Of a stretch of 64,000 nucleotides of DNA, positions 25,584-34,126 are shown one piece after another. The notes under the pieces are model-generated. The model ran no database searches. It was given only the letters and a program-made list of their open reading frames with translations, and was not told the origin of the DNA. The position numbers were made by a program, and so were the translations under genes. Numbering within the stretch: position 1 is the first letter of the stretch; the number at the start of each line of letters is the position of its first letter. Source of the DNA: JBLHZY01 sp047631555. Its GTDB lineage: Bacteria > Pseudomonadota > Alphaproteobacteria > Rhodobacterales > Rhodobacteraceae. The DNA is taken from the NCBI GenBank assembly GCA_047631555.1, contig JBLHZY010000001.1, forward strand, positions 1,178,001-1,242,000. The letters run 5' to 3'.

Positions 25584-25978
25584 TGGCTGTTCCTCAAGGA
25601 TTGAAATGCGACGCACCTGCCCCAAAAGCAGGGTCAGACCAGTCTAGGGCGCTACACCAAAGAGTGGCAAGCGCTTGCCACTGAAAACCTCAGTCGCGCA
25701 GATTGTTGAGCAGCGCTCCTTGCACGATGGACTGCCGCGTTTCGCCGCCAATTGCCCCTCGCAAGCGCCCTTCTTGACGCAAGGGAATGCTGAAAGCTCG
25801 GCCTTAACCGCAAGTTTCTATGGCTGCGGCGCGTTCAATTTTAGGTTGCGCTTTGGGGGCATTATTTGGACAATGGCCCAATTCTATCGAAACTTTTCCG
25901 ACGTTTGACACGACGAGGCATCTGATTTGCAGCAGGCAGATCGCGCCAAAATCGACGATTTTCAAGGACAATACTTCG
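25584..25978. other. 395-bp non-coding gap before the histidine kinase
   Basis: Between divergently oriented genes. It holds the 20-bp palindrome at 25663-25682 and the AAGGA ribosome site of the kinase at ~25963. A short plus-strand frame at 25675-25908 has no family or ribosome site and is not called. Confidence 0.5.
25663..25682. promoter_or_regulatory. Perfect 20-bp palindrome
   Basis: AGTGGCAAGCGCTTGCCACT is self-complementary through all 20 bases, with no loop. The AAGCGCTT core and length fit a LacI/GalR-type operator. It lies 80 bp upstream of the beta-domain gene and ~300 bp from the kinase gene. Confidence 0.6.
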
Positions 25979-27925
25979 ATGATTAGACTACTTTGGGCGT
26001 TGCCGACGGTTATTGCTGTTCTTCTGGTAAACGCTAGCATGCAATCGGATTTCCAAGTCCCTGTGCCGTTTCTCACAATCCTGGGCTGCGTCGTAGTTGC
26101 AGGCTCACTTGGCGGACAGCGTGCGGGATTATTGGCCGGGATCGTCGCCTCACTCTTTTTGATGCGCGCCTATTTGGTTCATTTCGGCCCCTCCTCGCTA
26201 ACCGGTGGACTGCTCCAAATATCTTTGGGCGCGGCGATGTTCCTTTTTATCGGAACCTTCCTTGGTCGGTTGAGAGATCAGCGCGATACCAGCATCCGCG
26301 CGCTGTACCAAAACGAGCAAACTCTCGAGAACTCACTGCGCAAGGAGATAGAAGAAAACGCCGCCCATACGGCCAAGATCGCCGAGAGCGAAACGCGCCT
26401 CGAAACGGCCGTCCGTATTGCTGGCATTGGCCATTTCACCTTCAATGTTGAGACGGGCAACTGCGAGTTTTGCTCTGATCAACATGCCGCGCACTTTGGC
26501 CTAACCCCTGATGAATTTTGCGCCTTGAATGCGGGCCATAATTCAGAGCTGTCCTTCATCCACAGCGACGATCATCACATTGTTCGCGAGGCGATCCGCC
26601 AATTATACGCCGGCAAAGCGCAAACCTTTGAATACCGTGGCCTGCGGCCCGACGGTGAAATCCGATATATCCGCGTCATAGAAGAACCGAATTTTGCTGA
26701 AAACGGCGACGTCATCGAAAATATTGGCACGAGTATCGATATGACTGAATTGCGCCAGGCAGAGGCCCGTTTGCGCCAGTCGCAAAGGATCGAGGCCATC
26801 GGCACGCTGACAGGGGGCGTTGCGCATGATTTCAACAACTTACTGGCCATCATCCTTGGCAATCTGGAGCTCACCCTTGAGCTTGAAAAGGGGGATGAGA
26901 GGCGCGAGCTTATTCAATCGGCCATCAAGGCGACGCTGCGCGGCGCTGATCTGACAAGCAATCTGCTCAGTTTTTCGCGGCGTGCACATCTTGCCCCGAC
27001 CCGCCTCAACCTGAACCAGCTTGTTTTGCAAACCATGACCTGGGGCGCGCGCGTTTTGCCCGAAACGATTGCGATTGAAAACGCCTTGAATGCCGAACTT
27101 TGGGATGTCGAATTAGATGCGTCTTCGGCCGAAAACGCTATTATCAACATCCTCCTCAACAGCCGAGATGCCATGCCGGACGGCGGAAAACTAACAATCG
27201 AAACCACCAATATGAGGGTCGGCGAAGAGTATCTAACCGACCGCGATGAGGATATCGAACCCGGCCAATATGTTATGCTGGCGATCAGCGATACCGGCCA
27301 CGGCATCCCCGCAGACAAGATGGAAAAGATCTTTGAGCCGTTCTATACAGGCAAGCCCATTGGTGTGGGAACCGGGCTCGGGCTGTCGATGGTGCAGGGG
27401 TTCATCAAGCAATCTGGCGGTGCGATCCGCGTCTATTCTGAGGTCGGTGTCGGGACAACATTCAAGCTTTATTTCAAGGCCGCAGAGCAGCCCGACGCGA
27501 TAGCCGATGTCGAACATCACGAGGCGCCGCATCTGCCAATAGGACAAGCCTCCGTTCTTCTCGTTGAGGATGAGGCGGACGTTCGGCGCATATTGAAGCG
27601 GACATTGGTTGAGGCGGGATATGCGGTAACGACGGCAAATAGCGGTGACGAAGCATTGGGTGTATTCAAAGCGCATGGTGCGTTTGATGTGTTGCTCACG
27701 GATGTCGTTATGCCGGGCAAGCTTTTGGGCCCTGCGCTGGCAAAAGCCATCCGCTTAATAGACCCGAAAATCCCGTGCATCTTCCTGTCCGGCTATGCCT
27801 CAGAGGCCACAATTCACGGCAATGGGCTGAAATCCTCGGACATCCGATTGATGAAACCCGTAAGCCGCGCAAACCTTCTCCGCGCAGTTTCGGATGCTCT
27901 TCAGGTTATCAACGAAGACGATTGA
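25979..27925 (+). CDS. Membrane hybrid histidine kinase with PAS and receiver domains
   Basis: 648 residues from ATG 25979, with AAGGA upstream; the longer frame has no ribosome site. Three to four N-terminal membrane segments (~1-100), a coiled-coil stretch (~105-140), a PAS domain (~145-265, ending IGTSIDMTELRQAEARL), a HisKA domain with phospho-acceptor His283 in GGVAHDFNNLL, an ATPase domain with NILLNSRDAMPDGG, DTGHGIP and GVGTGLGLSMVQGFIKQSGG, and a C-terminal receiver with Asp575 (LLTDVVMPG) and lysine in MKPVS. GGVAHDFNNLLA marks the hybrid class with C-terminal REC. No response regulator gene adjoins it, so output is unknown. Confidence 0.9.
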   Translation: MIRLLWALPTVIAVLLVNASMQSDFQVPVPFLTILGCVVVAGSLGGQRAGLLAGIVASLFLMRAYLVHFGPSSLTGGLLQISLGAAMFLFIGTFLGRLRDQRDTSIRALYQNEQTLENSLRKEIEENAAHTAKIAESETRLETAVRIAGIGHFTFNVETGNCEFCSDQHAAHFGLTPDEFCALNAGHNSELSFIHSDDHHIVREAIRQLYAGKAQTFEYRGLRPDGEIRYIRVIEEPNFAENGDVIENIGTSIDMTELRQAEARLRQSQRIEAIGTLTGGVAHDFNNLLAIILGNLELTLELEKGDERRELIQSAIKATLRGADLTSNLLSFSRRAHLAPTRLNLNQLVLQTMTWGARVLPETIAIENALNAELWDVELDASSAENAIINILLNSRDAMPDGGKLTIETTNMRVGEEYLTDRDEDIEPGQYVMLAISDTGHGIPADKMEKIFEPFYTGKPIGVGTGLGLSMVQGFIKQSGGAIRVYSEVGVGTTFKLYFKAAEQPDAIADVEHHEAPHLPIGQASVLLVEDEADVRRILKRTLVEAGYAVTTANSGDEALGVFKAHGAFDVLLTDVVMPGKLLGPALAKAIRLIDPKIPCIFLSGYASEATIHGNGLKSSDIRLMKPVSRANLLRAVSDALQVINEDD

Positions 27926-28265
27926 GTTTGCCGGGCACTTGTTCTGTTGAGACGCGCATTGCTTTAGTGAGTCGCCCCTTTTGAAATGGTTCGCCCCTAT
28001 ATTTTGGAAGCGGAGGCATAAATGGCCACCGGCCCGCGTAGAAAGAACGAAGCCATCAGAATAAACTGGGGGTGGCAGGGAATGCTGCAAAGACGGCAAG
28101 TGGCTTAGCTGTCGTCGTGCTGACTATGGAAGGCGACTTTGCCCTCAAACATCGAAATGGAAATGTTCGAAAACCTAAGCCCGGCGAGAACGTGAGGTAT
28201 GAGCAACAAAACAAAAGAAAAAGGCCGCCCAAAGCGACCCAATCAATGCCAACAAAAAGGGATGA
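27926..28265. other. Non-coding gap with one small frame
   Basis: 340 bp between the kinase and tRNA-Ser. Apart from the small frame at 28022 I see no gene, repeat or terminator. Confidence 0.4.
28022..28108 (+). CDS. Possible 28-residue small protein or frameshifted gene remnant
   Basis: ATG 28022 is preceded by GGAGG 5 bases away, a strong ribosome site. The frame encodes MATGPRRKNEAIRINWGWQG and ends at TAG 28108. Around the GGGGG run at ~28067 another frame takes over as VAGNAAKTASGLAVVVLTMEG and runs on toward the tRNA, so a frameshift may have broken a longer gene. No family is recognised. Confidence 0.3.
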   Translation: MATGPRRKNEAIRINWGWQGMLQRRQVA

Positions 28266-28355
28266 TGGCGGAGGAACAGGGATTCGAACCCTGGGAGGAC
28301 TTTCACCCTCGTCGGTTTTCAAGACCGGTGCATTCGACCACTCTGCCACTCCTCC
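28266..28355 (-). tRNA. tRNA-Ser (UGA)
   Basis: Read on the minus strand, the 7-bp acceptor pairs GGAGGAG with TTCCTCC (one G-T), the D arm is GAGTGGTCGA-like, the anticodon stem is CGGT(C)TTGAAAACCG with anticodon TGA, there is a long class II variable arm, and the T loop is GGTTCGAATCC. A 3' CCA is encoded. 90 nt. Confidence 0.95.
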
Positions 28356-28557
28356 GACAGGCACTCTTTAGCGGCACAATTTCGATTCTAAAAGCCATCC
28401 CGGTCACATAGCCGAATTTCGCTCAAAATAGGCGCCGCTCTTTCCATGCGCCGCACCAATCGCTAGAGTGCGCTCAATGGTGCGGCACAAGCCGGACAAA
28501 CATAGAGCAGGGAACAGACGCAGCGCCATAGTGGCTGTGCGTTTTGAGGGGGCAAAG

Positions 28558-29427
28558 ATGGCGAGCTATCACGCAGCAAAATTGGCGTTACTTCTTTCGG
28601 GGGCGGTGCTGTTAAGCGCCTGCGACGAAAGCGGTAAGGTCTCGTTATTTCAGAAGAAAGAGGGCGCGGGCGGCGGCGAAACCTCCTCCAGCACCTCGAC
28701 CAAATTGGTTGAGCGCGATGTTGAGGCGCCGGATTCATTTCAGGTCTCAGACAAGGGCCTTTGGGATGGCCGCCCCTCGCTTGGTGGCGTCTGGGTCGCC
28801 CATGACTCAACCGCCAATCCTGAGCGCGTGATCATCCGCAACGAGGCAAATGGCAAATTTGTGATCGGCGCGTTATTCAAACGTGAGACAACAAGCCCCG
28901 GCCCGGCGGTCCAAGTGTCCTCGGATGCAGCGGCCGCTTTGGGCATGCTTGCGGGCGCCCCGGCCCCGCTCAACATCACAGCTCTGCGCCGCGAAGAAGT
29001 GCCGGTTGCTGATCCAGAGGCCGAAACGGCCGTTCTAGATGCTGCCGAGCCGATCGAGGCCGCAACGCTTGACGATCCAATCCAAGCCGCCGCCGCCGCG
29101 CTTGATAAAGCCGATGCCGCCAAGCCCCCCGTCATCACTCCGGCCAAACCGGCCGCACCCAAGCCAGCCGCTGCGCCCAAACCGGCCGGTCGCCTTGATC
29201 GCCCCTATATTCAGATCGGCATTTTCTCGGTGGAGAGCAACGCGAAAAACACCGCCGACATGCTGCGCAAATCCGGGATCGTCCCAACGCTTAAACCAGG
29301 CAGCAGCGCGGGCAAAGATTTCTACCGCGTGATTGTTGGCCCCGCCTCAAGCGCCTCTGAACGCGCCGCTTTGATCAAGAAAATCAAAGGCCTCGGCTTT
29401 GGCGACGCCTACGCCGTAACGAATTAA
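28558..29427 (+). CDS. SPOR-domain lipoprotein
   Basis: 289 residues from ATG 28558, which follows GAGGGGG; the upstream frame lacks coding character. The N-terminal segment MASYHAAKLALLLSGAVLLSAC is a lipoprotein signal with lipobox LSAC. The middle is Ala/Pro-rich and probably disordered. The last ~75 residues (PYIQIGIFSVESNAKNTADMLRKSGI...DFYRVIVGPASSASERAALIKKIKGLGFGDAYAV) form a SPOR domain, which binds denuded septal peptidoglycan. Immediately before dacC in the same direction, consistent with a role in cell-wall remodelling at division. Confidence 0.9.
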   Translation: MASYHAAKLALLLSGAVLLSACDESGKVSLFQKKEGAGGGETSSSTSTKLVERDVEAPDSFQVSDKGLWDGRPSLGGVWVAHDSTANPERVIIRNEANGKFVIGALFKRETTSPGPAVQVSSDAAAALGMLAGAPAPLNITALRREEVPVADPEAETAVLDAAEPIEAATLDDPIQAAAAALDKADAAKPPVITPAKPAAPKPAAAPKPAGRLDRPYIQIGIFSVESNAKNTADMLRKSGIVPTLKPGSSAGKDFYRVIVGPASSASERAALIKKIKGLGFGDAYAVTN

Positions 29428-29433
29428 TCGGCG

Positions 29434-29460
29434 CGCGCTGTCGGGAATTTCGGCAGCGCG
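29434..29460. other. Imperfect GC-rich hairpin after the SPOR gene
   Basis: CGCGCTG pairs with CAGCGCG around a 13-base loop, seven bases past the SPOR stop. No T-run, so a terminator function is doubtful. Confidence 0.35.
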
Positions 29461-29571
29461 GTTGATCTTTGTGGGCCTTTTCGGGGCCAGATTTTGAAGA
29501 TTGCTGCCTCATCGGGCATGTTTGAAGATGTCTGCTCCGTCGGGGTGGATTTGATCGCGAAAGGAAAACCC

Positions 29572-30732
29572 ATGTCTTTGCGCCTTATCATCCTCAGCCT
29601 CGCCCTCGCGCTTAGCACCGCCCTACCCGCCTCTGCCGAATATGAAACCCGTGCGCGCGCGGCCTATGTCTATGATATGACAACGAATACAGTGCTCCTT
29701 TCCAAGGAAGCCAACGTGCCGCTGCCACCGGCTTCTATGTCCAAATTGATGACGCTGAACATGCTTTTCGAGGCGCTCCAAGATGGCCGCGTCACATTGG
29801 AAACCCGCTTTGGCGTCTCGACCCGCTCCAAAAGCATGGGCGGCTCAACGATGTTTCTTAATGAAACGGATCGCCCCACCGTTGAGGAACTGATCCAAGG
29901 CATCATCGTGCTGTCGGGCAATGATGCTTGCGTGGCCGTGGCCGAAGGGCTTGCCGGATCTGAGGATGCCTTTGCCCGCCTGATGAACGCGCGCGCCAAA
30001 GAGCTGGGCATGGAAAACTCGACCTTTGCCAATGCCTCCGGCTGGCCCAACCCAAATCAGCGCATGTCGATGGGCGATCTTGGCATATTGGCGACCCGCC
30101 TGATCAAGGAATTCCCTGAATATTATGGGTATTTTGGCCAAGCTGAGTTTCCTTACGACAATCGCGCCCCGCAAAACCGCTTCAATCGCAATCCGCTGCT
30201 CAAGCTTGGCATTGGGGCGGATGGCCTCAAAACTGGCCATACCCAAGAAGCCGGATACGGGCTTGTTGGATCCGCAACCCAAGGCACGCGGCGCATCGTT
30301 TTCGTGATCACCGGGCTGACCTCAGAATCCGAGCGCGCCCAAGAGGCAGAGCGCGTTGTCAGCTGGGCCTTTCGCCAATTTGTTGAAAAGGCCGTTGTGC
30401 GCGAAGGAGCCGAACTTGGCCGCGCGCCCGTTTGGATGGGTGATCACCAAGAGATCGGCCTTGTCGCAGCGAGCGATGTAAAGCTTTTGCTGCCCGCCAA
30501 ACAGCGCGATGGCGTAAATGCCGAAATTACCTATCGCAGCCCGCTTGAAGCCCCGATTGCCAAGGGCGATGTCGTCGCTGAAATGGTCGTTTCGCGCGAT
30601 GAGTTGCCGCCTGCGCGCATTCCTTTGGTTGCGGATCGCGATGTGGAACGCGGCGGGCTTTTGCCACGCTTGCGCACGGCAACACGGGTTTTGATGCGCC
30701 AAATGCGCGGCGAGGAAACAGCAGTAAACTAA
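29572..30732 (+). CDS. dacC: D-alanyl-D-alanine carboxypeptidase (PBP5/DacC family)
   Basis: 386 residues from ATG 29572, after AAAGGA. Signal peptide to ~residue 22 (ALPASA). Penicillin-binding motifs: S55-M-S-K58, S115-G-N117 and K220-T-G. A C-terminal PBP5_C-like domain (EIGLVAASDVKLLLPAKQ...YRSPLEAPIAKGDVVAEMVV) and an amphipathic tail follow. It trims the terminal D-Ala of peptidoglycan pentapeptides in the periplasm. Its TAA overlaps the tmk ATG by one base, starting the dacC-tmk-holB operon. Confidence 0.94.
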   Translation: MSLRLIILSLALALSTALPASAEYETRARAAYVYDMTTNTVLLSKEANVPLPPASMSKLMTLNMLFEALQDGRVTLETRFGVSTRSKSMGGSTMFLNETDRPTVEELIQGIIVLSGNDACVAVAEGLAGSEDAFARLMNARAKELGMENSTFANASGWPNPNQRMSMGDLGILATRLIKEFPEYYGYFGQAEFPYDNRAPQNRFNRNPLLKLGIGADGLKTGHTQEAGYGLVGSATQGTRRIVFVITGLTSESERAQEAERVVSWAFRQFVEKAVVREGAELGRAPVWMGDHQEIGLVAASDVKLLLPAKQRDGVNAEITYRSPLEAPIAKGDVVAEMVVSRDELPPARIPLVADRDVERGGLLPRLRTATRVLMRQMRGEETAVN

Positions 30733-31355
30733 TGGCTGAGCACGGATTATTCATTACATTTGAAGGGATTGACGGCTCGGGCAAGAGCACGCAATCCAAG
30801 CTTCTGGCCGAGAGCCTGCGCAAAGCCGGGCGCGATGTGATCCATACGCGCGAGCCTGGTGGCTCAAACGGCGCTGAGGAAATTCGCGCGCTGGTGCTGG
30901 AGGGCGATCCCGATCGCTGGTCCGCGGAAACTGAGATATTGCTCTTTACCGCCGCGCGCCGCGATCACCTTGAAAAGTTGATCCGCCCAGCCCTTACCCG
31001 CGGCGCCATCGTGATTTGCGATCGCTTTGCCGATAGCACGCGCGTTTATCAAGGGGTCACGCGCGGCGATTTGCGCTCCAAGGTCGATGTGCTCCACGCC
31101 GAGATGATCGGCCAAGAGCCGGACCTGACCTTTATCATCGATATCGATCCCGCCGTCGGCCATTCGCGCGCCAAAGCCCGCCAAACAGCCGAGGAACGCT
31201 TTGAGGATTTCGGCGTTGAGATGCAGGTAAAGATGCGCGCCGCCTTCTTGGAGCTGGCTGCTGAATTTGCCACCCGTTGCCGCGTGATTGATGGCGCGCG
31301 CGCGGCTGAGGACGTCGCGGCAGAGATCGAGACCATCGCGAAAGCGGCCCTATGA
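30732..31355 (+). CDS. tmk: Thymidylate kinase
   Basis: 207 residues. P-loop FITFEGIDGSGKST (residues 6-19), the DR(Y/F) motif in VICDRFADSTRVYQG, and a lid with RAKARQTAEERFE. It phosphorylates dTMP to dTDP in the cytoplasm. The TAATG overlap with dacC and ATGA overlap with holB show tight coupling. Length matches the family (~205-215). Confidence 0.96.
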   Translation: MAEHGLFITFEGIDGSGKSTQSKLLAESLRKAGRDVIHTREPGGSNGAEEIRALVLEGDPDRWSAETEILLFTAARRDHLEKLIRPALTRGAIVICDRFADSTRVYQGVTRGDLRSKVDVLHAEMIGQEPDLTFIIDIDPAVGHSRAKARQTAEERFEDFGVEMQVKMRAAFLELAAEFATRCRVIDGARAAEDVAAEIETIAKAAL

Positions 31356-32506
31356 GAGCCGTCGCCGCCGATCAAAACGCCGATCCCCTGCCCCAAGCCG
31401 ATTGCGCCCCCGGCGCGCCGCATCCGCGCGAAACCCTCTCGCTAATTGGCCAGAGCCGCGCCGAGGCCGATTTTCTTGAGGCCTATACCTCCCATCACCT
31501 GCATCACGCTTGGCTGATCACTGGCCCGCGCGGCGTTGGCAAAGCGACCCTTGCGTGGCGCATCGCCCGCTTCTTGCTGGCCGAGCCCACAACCGGCGCC
31601 GAGGCAGGCCTATTTGGCGATGCCCCGCCCGCGCCAACCTCGCTTTCCCTCTCGCCCGATCATCCCATTTCGCACAAAGTTGCCGCCCTTTCAGAGCCGC
31701 GCCTTTTCCTGCTGCGCCGCCCCTATGATGCAAAGAAGGAAAAGTTCGCCCAGAACATCCCCGTGGATGAGGTGCGCAAGCTCAATACATTCTTTCATAT
31801 GTCGGCGGCGGATGGCGGGCGACGGATCGTGATTGTTGATGCGGCGGATGAGATGAACGTCTCGGCCGCCAATGCCCTTCTCAAACAACTCGAAGAACCG
31901 CCAAAGAACGCGATCCTTCTGCTGATCTCGCACCAGCCCTCGCGGCTTTTGCCCACGATCCGCTCGCGCTGCCGCGAATTACGCTGCGCGCCGCTGAACC
32001 CCGAAGATATGAGCGCCGCCCTCGCCCAAGCCGGCCTAAATGATATCCCAAACCCGGCCGCGCTTTCCGCGCTTGCAGGCGGGTCGGTTGGTGAGGCATT
32101 AAGGCTCACCAATATGCAAGGTATGGATATATATCACGAGATCGCGGATCTCTTTAGCACCCTGCCACGACTGGATCGTGCGCGGGGCCTGCGCTTGGCC
32201 GAAAGCTGCGTGGGCGCTAAAAACGTGGATCGCTATGATCTGGTGCTGCGGCTCTTTGATCTGTTCCTTGCGCGCCTTGCCAGAACGGGCGCCGGCGCGC
32301 CGCCGATGGTTGAGGCCGCGCCCAATGAAGCGGCCCTGATGCAGCGCCTTGCGCCAAACGCAGATGCAGGTCGCGAATGGGCGCAATTGCAGCAAACGCT
32401 GAGCGCGCGCGCGCAACACGGGCGGGCCGTCAATCTTGACCCTGCCGCTCTCATCCTTGATATGATCCTCAAGGTAAACGAAACGGCAGGCCGCGTGGCC
32501 GCCTGA
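31352..32506 (+). CDS. holB: DNA polymerase III subunit delta prime
   Basis: 384 residues, a little longer than E. coli HolB. The Walker-like ITGPRGVGKATLAWRIARFLL, the alpha-proteobacterial DHPISHKVAALSEPRLFLLRRPYDAKKEKFAQNIPVDEVRKL, IVIVDAADEMNVSAANALLKQLEEPPKNAILLLISHQPSRLLPTIRSRCRELR and GGSVGEALRL are characteristic of delta prime. It is a clamp-loader subunit. ATGA overlap with tmk. Cysteines of the usual zinc module are not evident, as in other alphaproteobacterial forms. Confidence 0.94.
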   Translation: MRAVAADQNADPLPQADCAPGAPHPRETLSLIGQSRAEADFLEAYTSHHLHHAWLITGPRGVGKATLAWRIARFLLAEPTTGAEAGLFGDAPPAPTSLSLSPDHPISHKVAALSEPRLFLLRRPYDAKKEKFAQNIPVDEVRKLNTFFHMSAADGGRRIVIVDAADEMNVSAANALLKQLEEPPKNAILLLISHQPSRLLPTIRSRCRELRCAPLNPEDMSAALAQAGLNDIPNPAALSALAGGSVGEALRLTNMQGMDIYHEIADLFSTLPRLDRARGLRLAESCVGAKNVDRYDLVLRLFDLFLARLARTGAGAPPMVEAAPNEAALMQRLAPNADAGREWAQLQQTLSARAQHGRAVNLDPAALILDMILKVNETAGRVAA

Positions 32507-32519
32507 CAGGCCAAGCAGC

Positions 32520-33329
32520 ATGACCCTCAGCACGACCCCAGAGATAACCGACAGCCATTGCCATCTGGATTTCCCGGACTTTGAAGGCGAGCTTCCCGAT
32601 CTGATCGCGCGCGCGGGCGCGGCGGGCGTCACACGCATGGTTTCGATCTGCACCAAGCTGCGCCTTTTGCCCCAAGTGCAAGCCATCGCCGAGGCCCATG
32701 CGCCGGTTTTCTTTGCCGCTGGCACCCATCCGATGAGCGCCGCAGACGAGCCGCTCGCCAGCGTTGAAGAGCTGGTGGCCATCGCCGCCCACCCCAAATT
32801 CGTCGGTATCGGCGAAACGGGCCTTGATTATCACTACACAGCCGAGAGCGCCGCGATCCAACAAGAAAGCCTGCGCATCCATATCGAGGCCGCGCGCCAA
32901 ACCGGCCTGCCCTTGATCATCCATGCGCGCGCCGCCGATGATGATATGGCCCGTATTCTGGCCGAAGAGCACAAAGCGGGCGCCTATTCTTGCGTGATGC
33001 ATTGCTTCTCTTCTTCGCGCGAACTGGCCGAAGCAGCGCTTGATCTGGGCTTTTATCTTTCGGCCTCGGGCATCACCGCCTTCCCAAAATCAACCGAGCT
33101 GCGAGAGATTTTTGCCGCCGCCCCGGTTGAGCGTATCCTCGTTGAAACCGATGCGCCTTACCTTGCGCCCCCGCCCCATCGCGGACGGCGCAACGAGCCG
33201 GCCTATAGCGCCTTTACCGCCGCCAAAATCGCCGAAGCCTTAAGCATGGACTATCCAGATTTTGCCGCCCTGACGCAGCAGAATTTCAATCGGCTGTTTT
33301 CAAAGGCCGCCAATTGGAGGGCCGCATAA
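32520..33329 (+). CDS. TatD family metal-dependent hydrolase
   Basis: 269 residues. TatD/YcfH motifs: TDSHCHLDFPDF at the N-terminus (H-x-H metal ligands), GIGETGLDYHY, LPLIIHARAADDD, YSCVMHCFSSSRELAEAAL, and LVETDAPYLAPPPHRGRRNEP with the late metal-binding Asp. These are 3'-5' DNA/RNA nucleases or phosphoesterases of the TIM-barrel amidohydrolase type. Starts 13 bp after holB; TAATG overlap with the next gene. Confidence 0.93.
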   Translation: MTLSTTPEITDSHCHLDFPDFEGELPDLIARAGAAGVTRMVSICTKLRLLPQVQAIAEAHAPVFFAAGTHPMSAADEPLASVEELVAIAAHPKFVGIGETGLDYHYTAESAAIQQESLRIHIEAARQTGLPLIIHARAADDDMARILAEEHKAGAYSCVMHCFSSSRELAEAALDLGFYLSASGITAFPKSTELREIFAAAPVERILVETDAPYLAPPPHRGRRNEPAYSAFTAAKIAEALSMDYPDFAALTQQNFNRLFSKAANWRAA

Positions 33330-34126
33330 TGGGTGAGTTGCGCTTTACCATTCTGGGCTGTGGCTCCTCTGGTGGCGTGCCGCGCCTTGGCGGACATTGG
33401 GGCGAATGCGATCCGAAAAACCCCAAGAATACCCGCCGCCGTTGCTCCATGCTGATCGAGCGGATTGGCGAGGCTGGCACCACGCGCGTCTTGATCGATA
33501 CAACGCCAGACCTGCGCAGCCAGCTATTGGACGCAGGCATTGGCGAGCTTTCCGGCGTTATTTATACCCACGCGCACGCCGATCATGTTCATGGCATCGA
33601 TGATCTGCGGATGATCGTTTTTAATATGCGCAAACGCCTGCCCGTCTGGGCCGACGGCGATACGCAAAACGATCTGCTCTCGCGTTTTGGCTATGTTTTT
33701 GTGCAGCCCGAGGGCTCGGCCTATCCACCGATCCTCAACCTCAAAACCATCGATGGCGATGTGACCGTGCGCGGCGATGGCGGGGATATTACGCTGACGC
33801 CTTTCAAGGTCGGTCACGGCGCGATTGATGCGCTTGGCTTTCGCATAGGCGATCTGGCCTATCTGCCCGATGTGGCCGAGATATACGCCCCTGCATGGGA
33901 AACCCTTAAGGATCTCGATTGCTGGATCGTGGACGCGCTGCGCCGCACGCCGCACCCAACCCATTCGCACCTTTCCCAAACGCTGGAATGGATCGAGCGC
34001 GCCGCGCCAAAACGCGCCGTCATCACCAATATGCACATTGATCTGGATTATGAGGACGTGGCCAAAGAAACCCCCGATCACGTCACCCCCGCCTTTGATG
34101 GCATGACCATCAGCTATCCAATCTGA
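33329..34126 (+). CDS. MBL-fold metal-dependent hydrolase (PhnP-like)
   Basis: 265 residues from ATG 33329, overlapping the tatD stop as TAATG, with GGAGG 10 bases before. The N-terminus LRFTILGCGSSGGVPRLGGHWGECDPKNPKNTRRRCSMLIE and the zinc motif THAHADHVHGIDDLR (HxHxDH) are typical of the PhnP-like/lipoate-operon phosphodiesterase group of MBL proteins; KVGHGAIDALGFRIG and the C-terminal ITNMHIDLDYEDV complete the ligands. Cytoplasmic. Substrate unknown, possibly a cyclic phosphate ester. Confidence 0.9.
   Translation: MGELRFTILGCGSSGGVPRLGGHWGECDPKNPKNTRRRCSMLIERIGEAGTTRVLIDTTPDLRSQLLDAGIGELSGVIYTHAHADHVHGIDDLRMIVFNMRKRLPVWADGDTQNDLLSRFGYVFVQPEGSAYPPILNLKTIDGDVTVRGDGGDITLTPFKVGHGAIDALGFRIGDLAYLPDVAEIYAPAWETLKDLDCWIVDALRRTPHPTHSHLSQTLEWIERAAPKRAVITNMHIDLDYEDVAKETPDHVTPAFDGMTISYPI

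Noticed and set aside
28056..28364. Minus-strand frame with GGVAEWSNAPVLKT
   Set aside because: A classic spurious translation through a tRNA-Ser gene.
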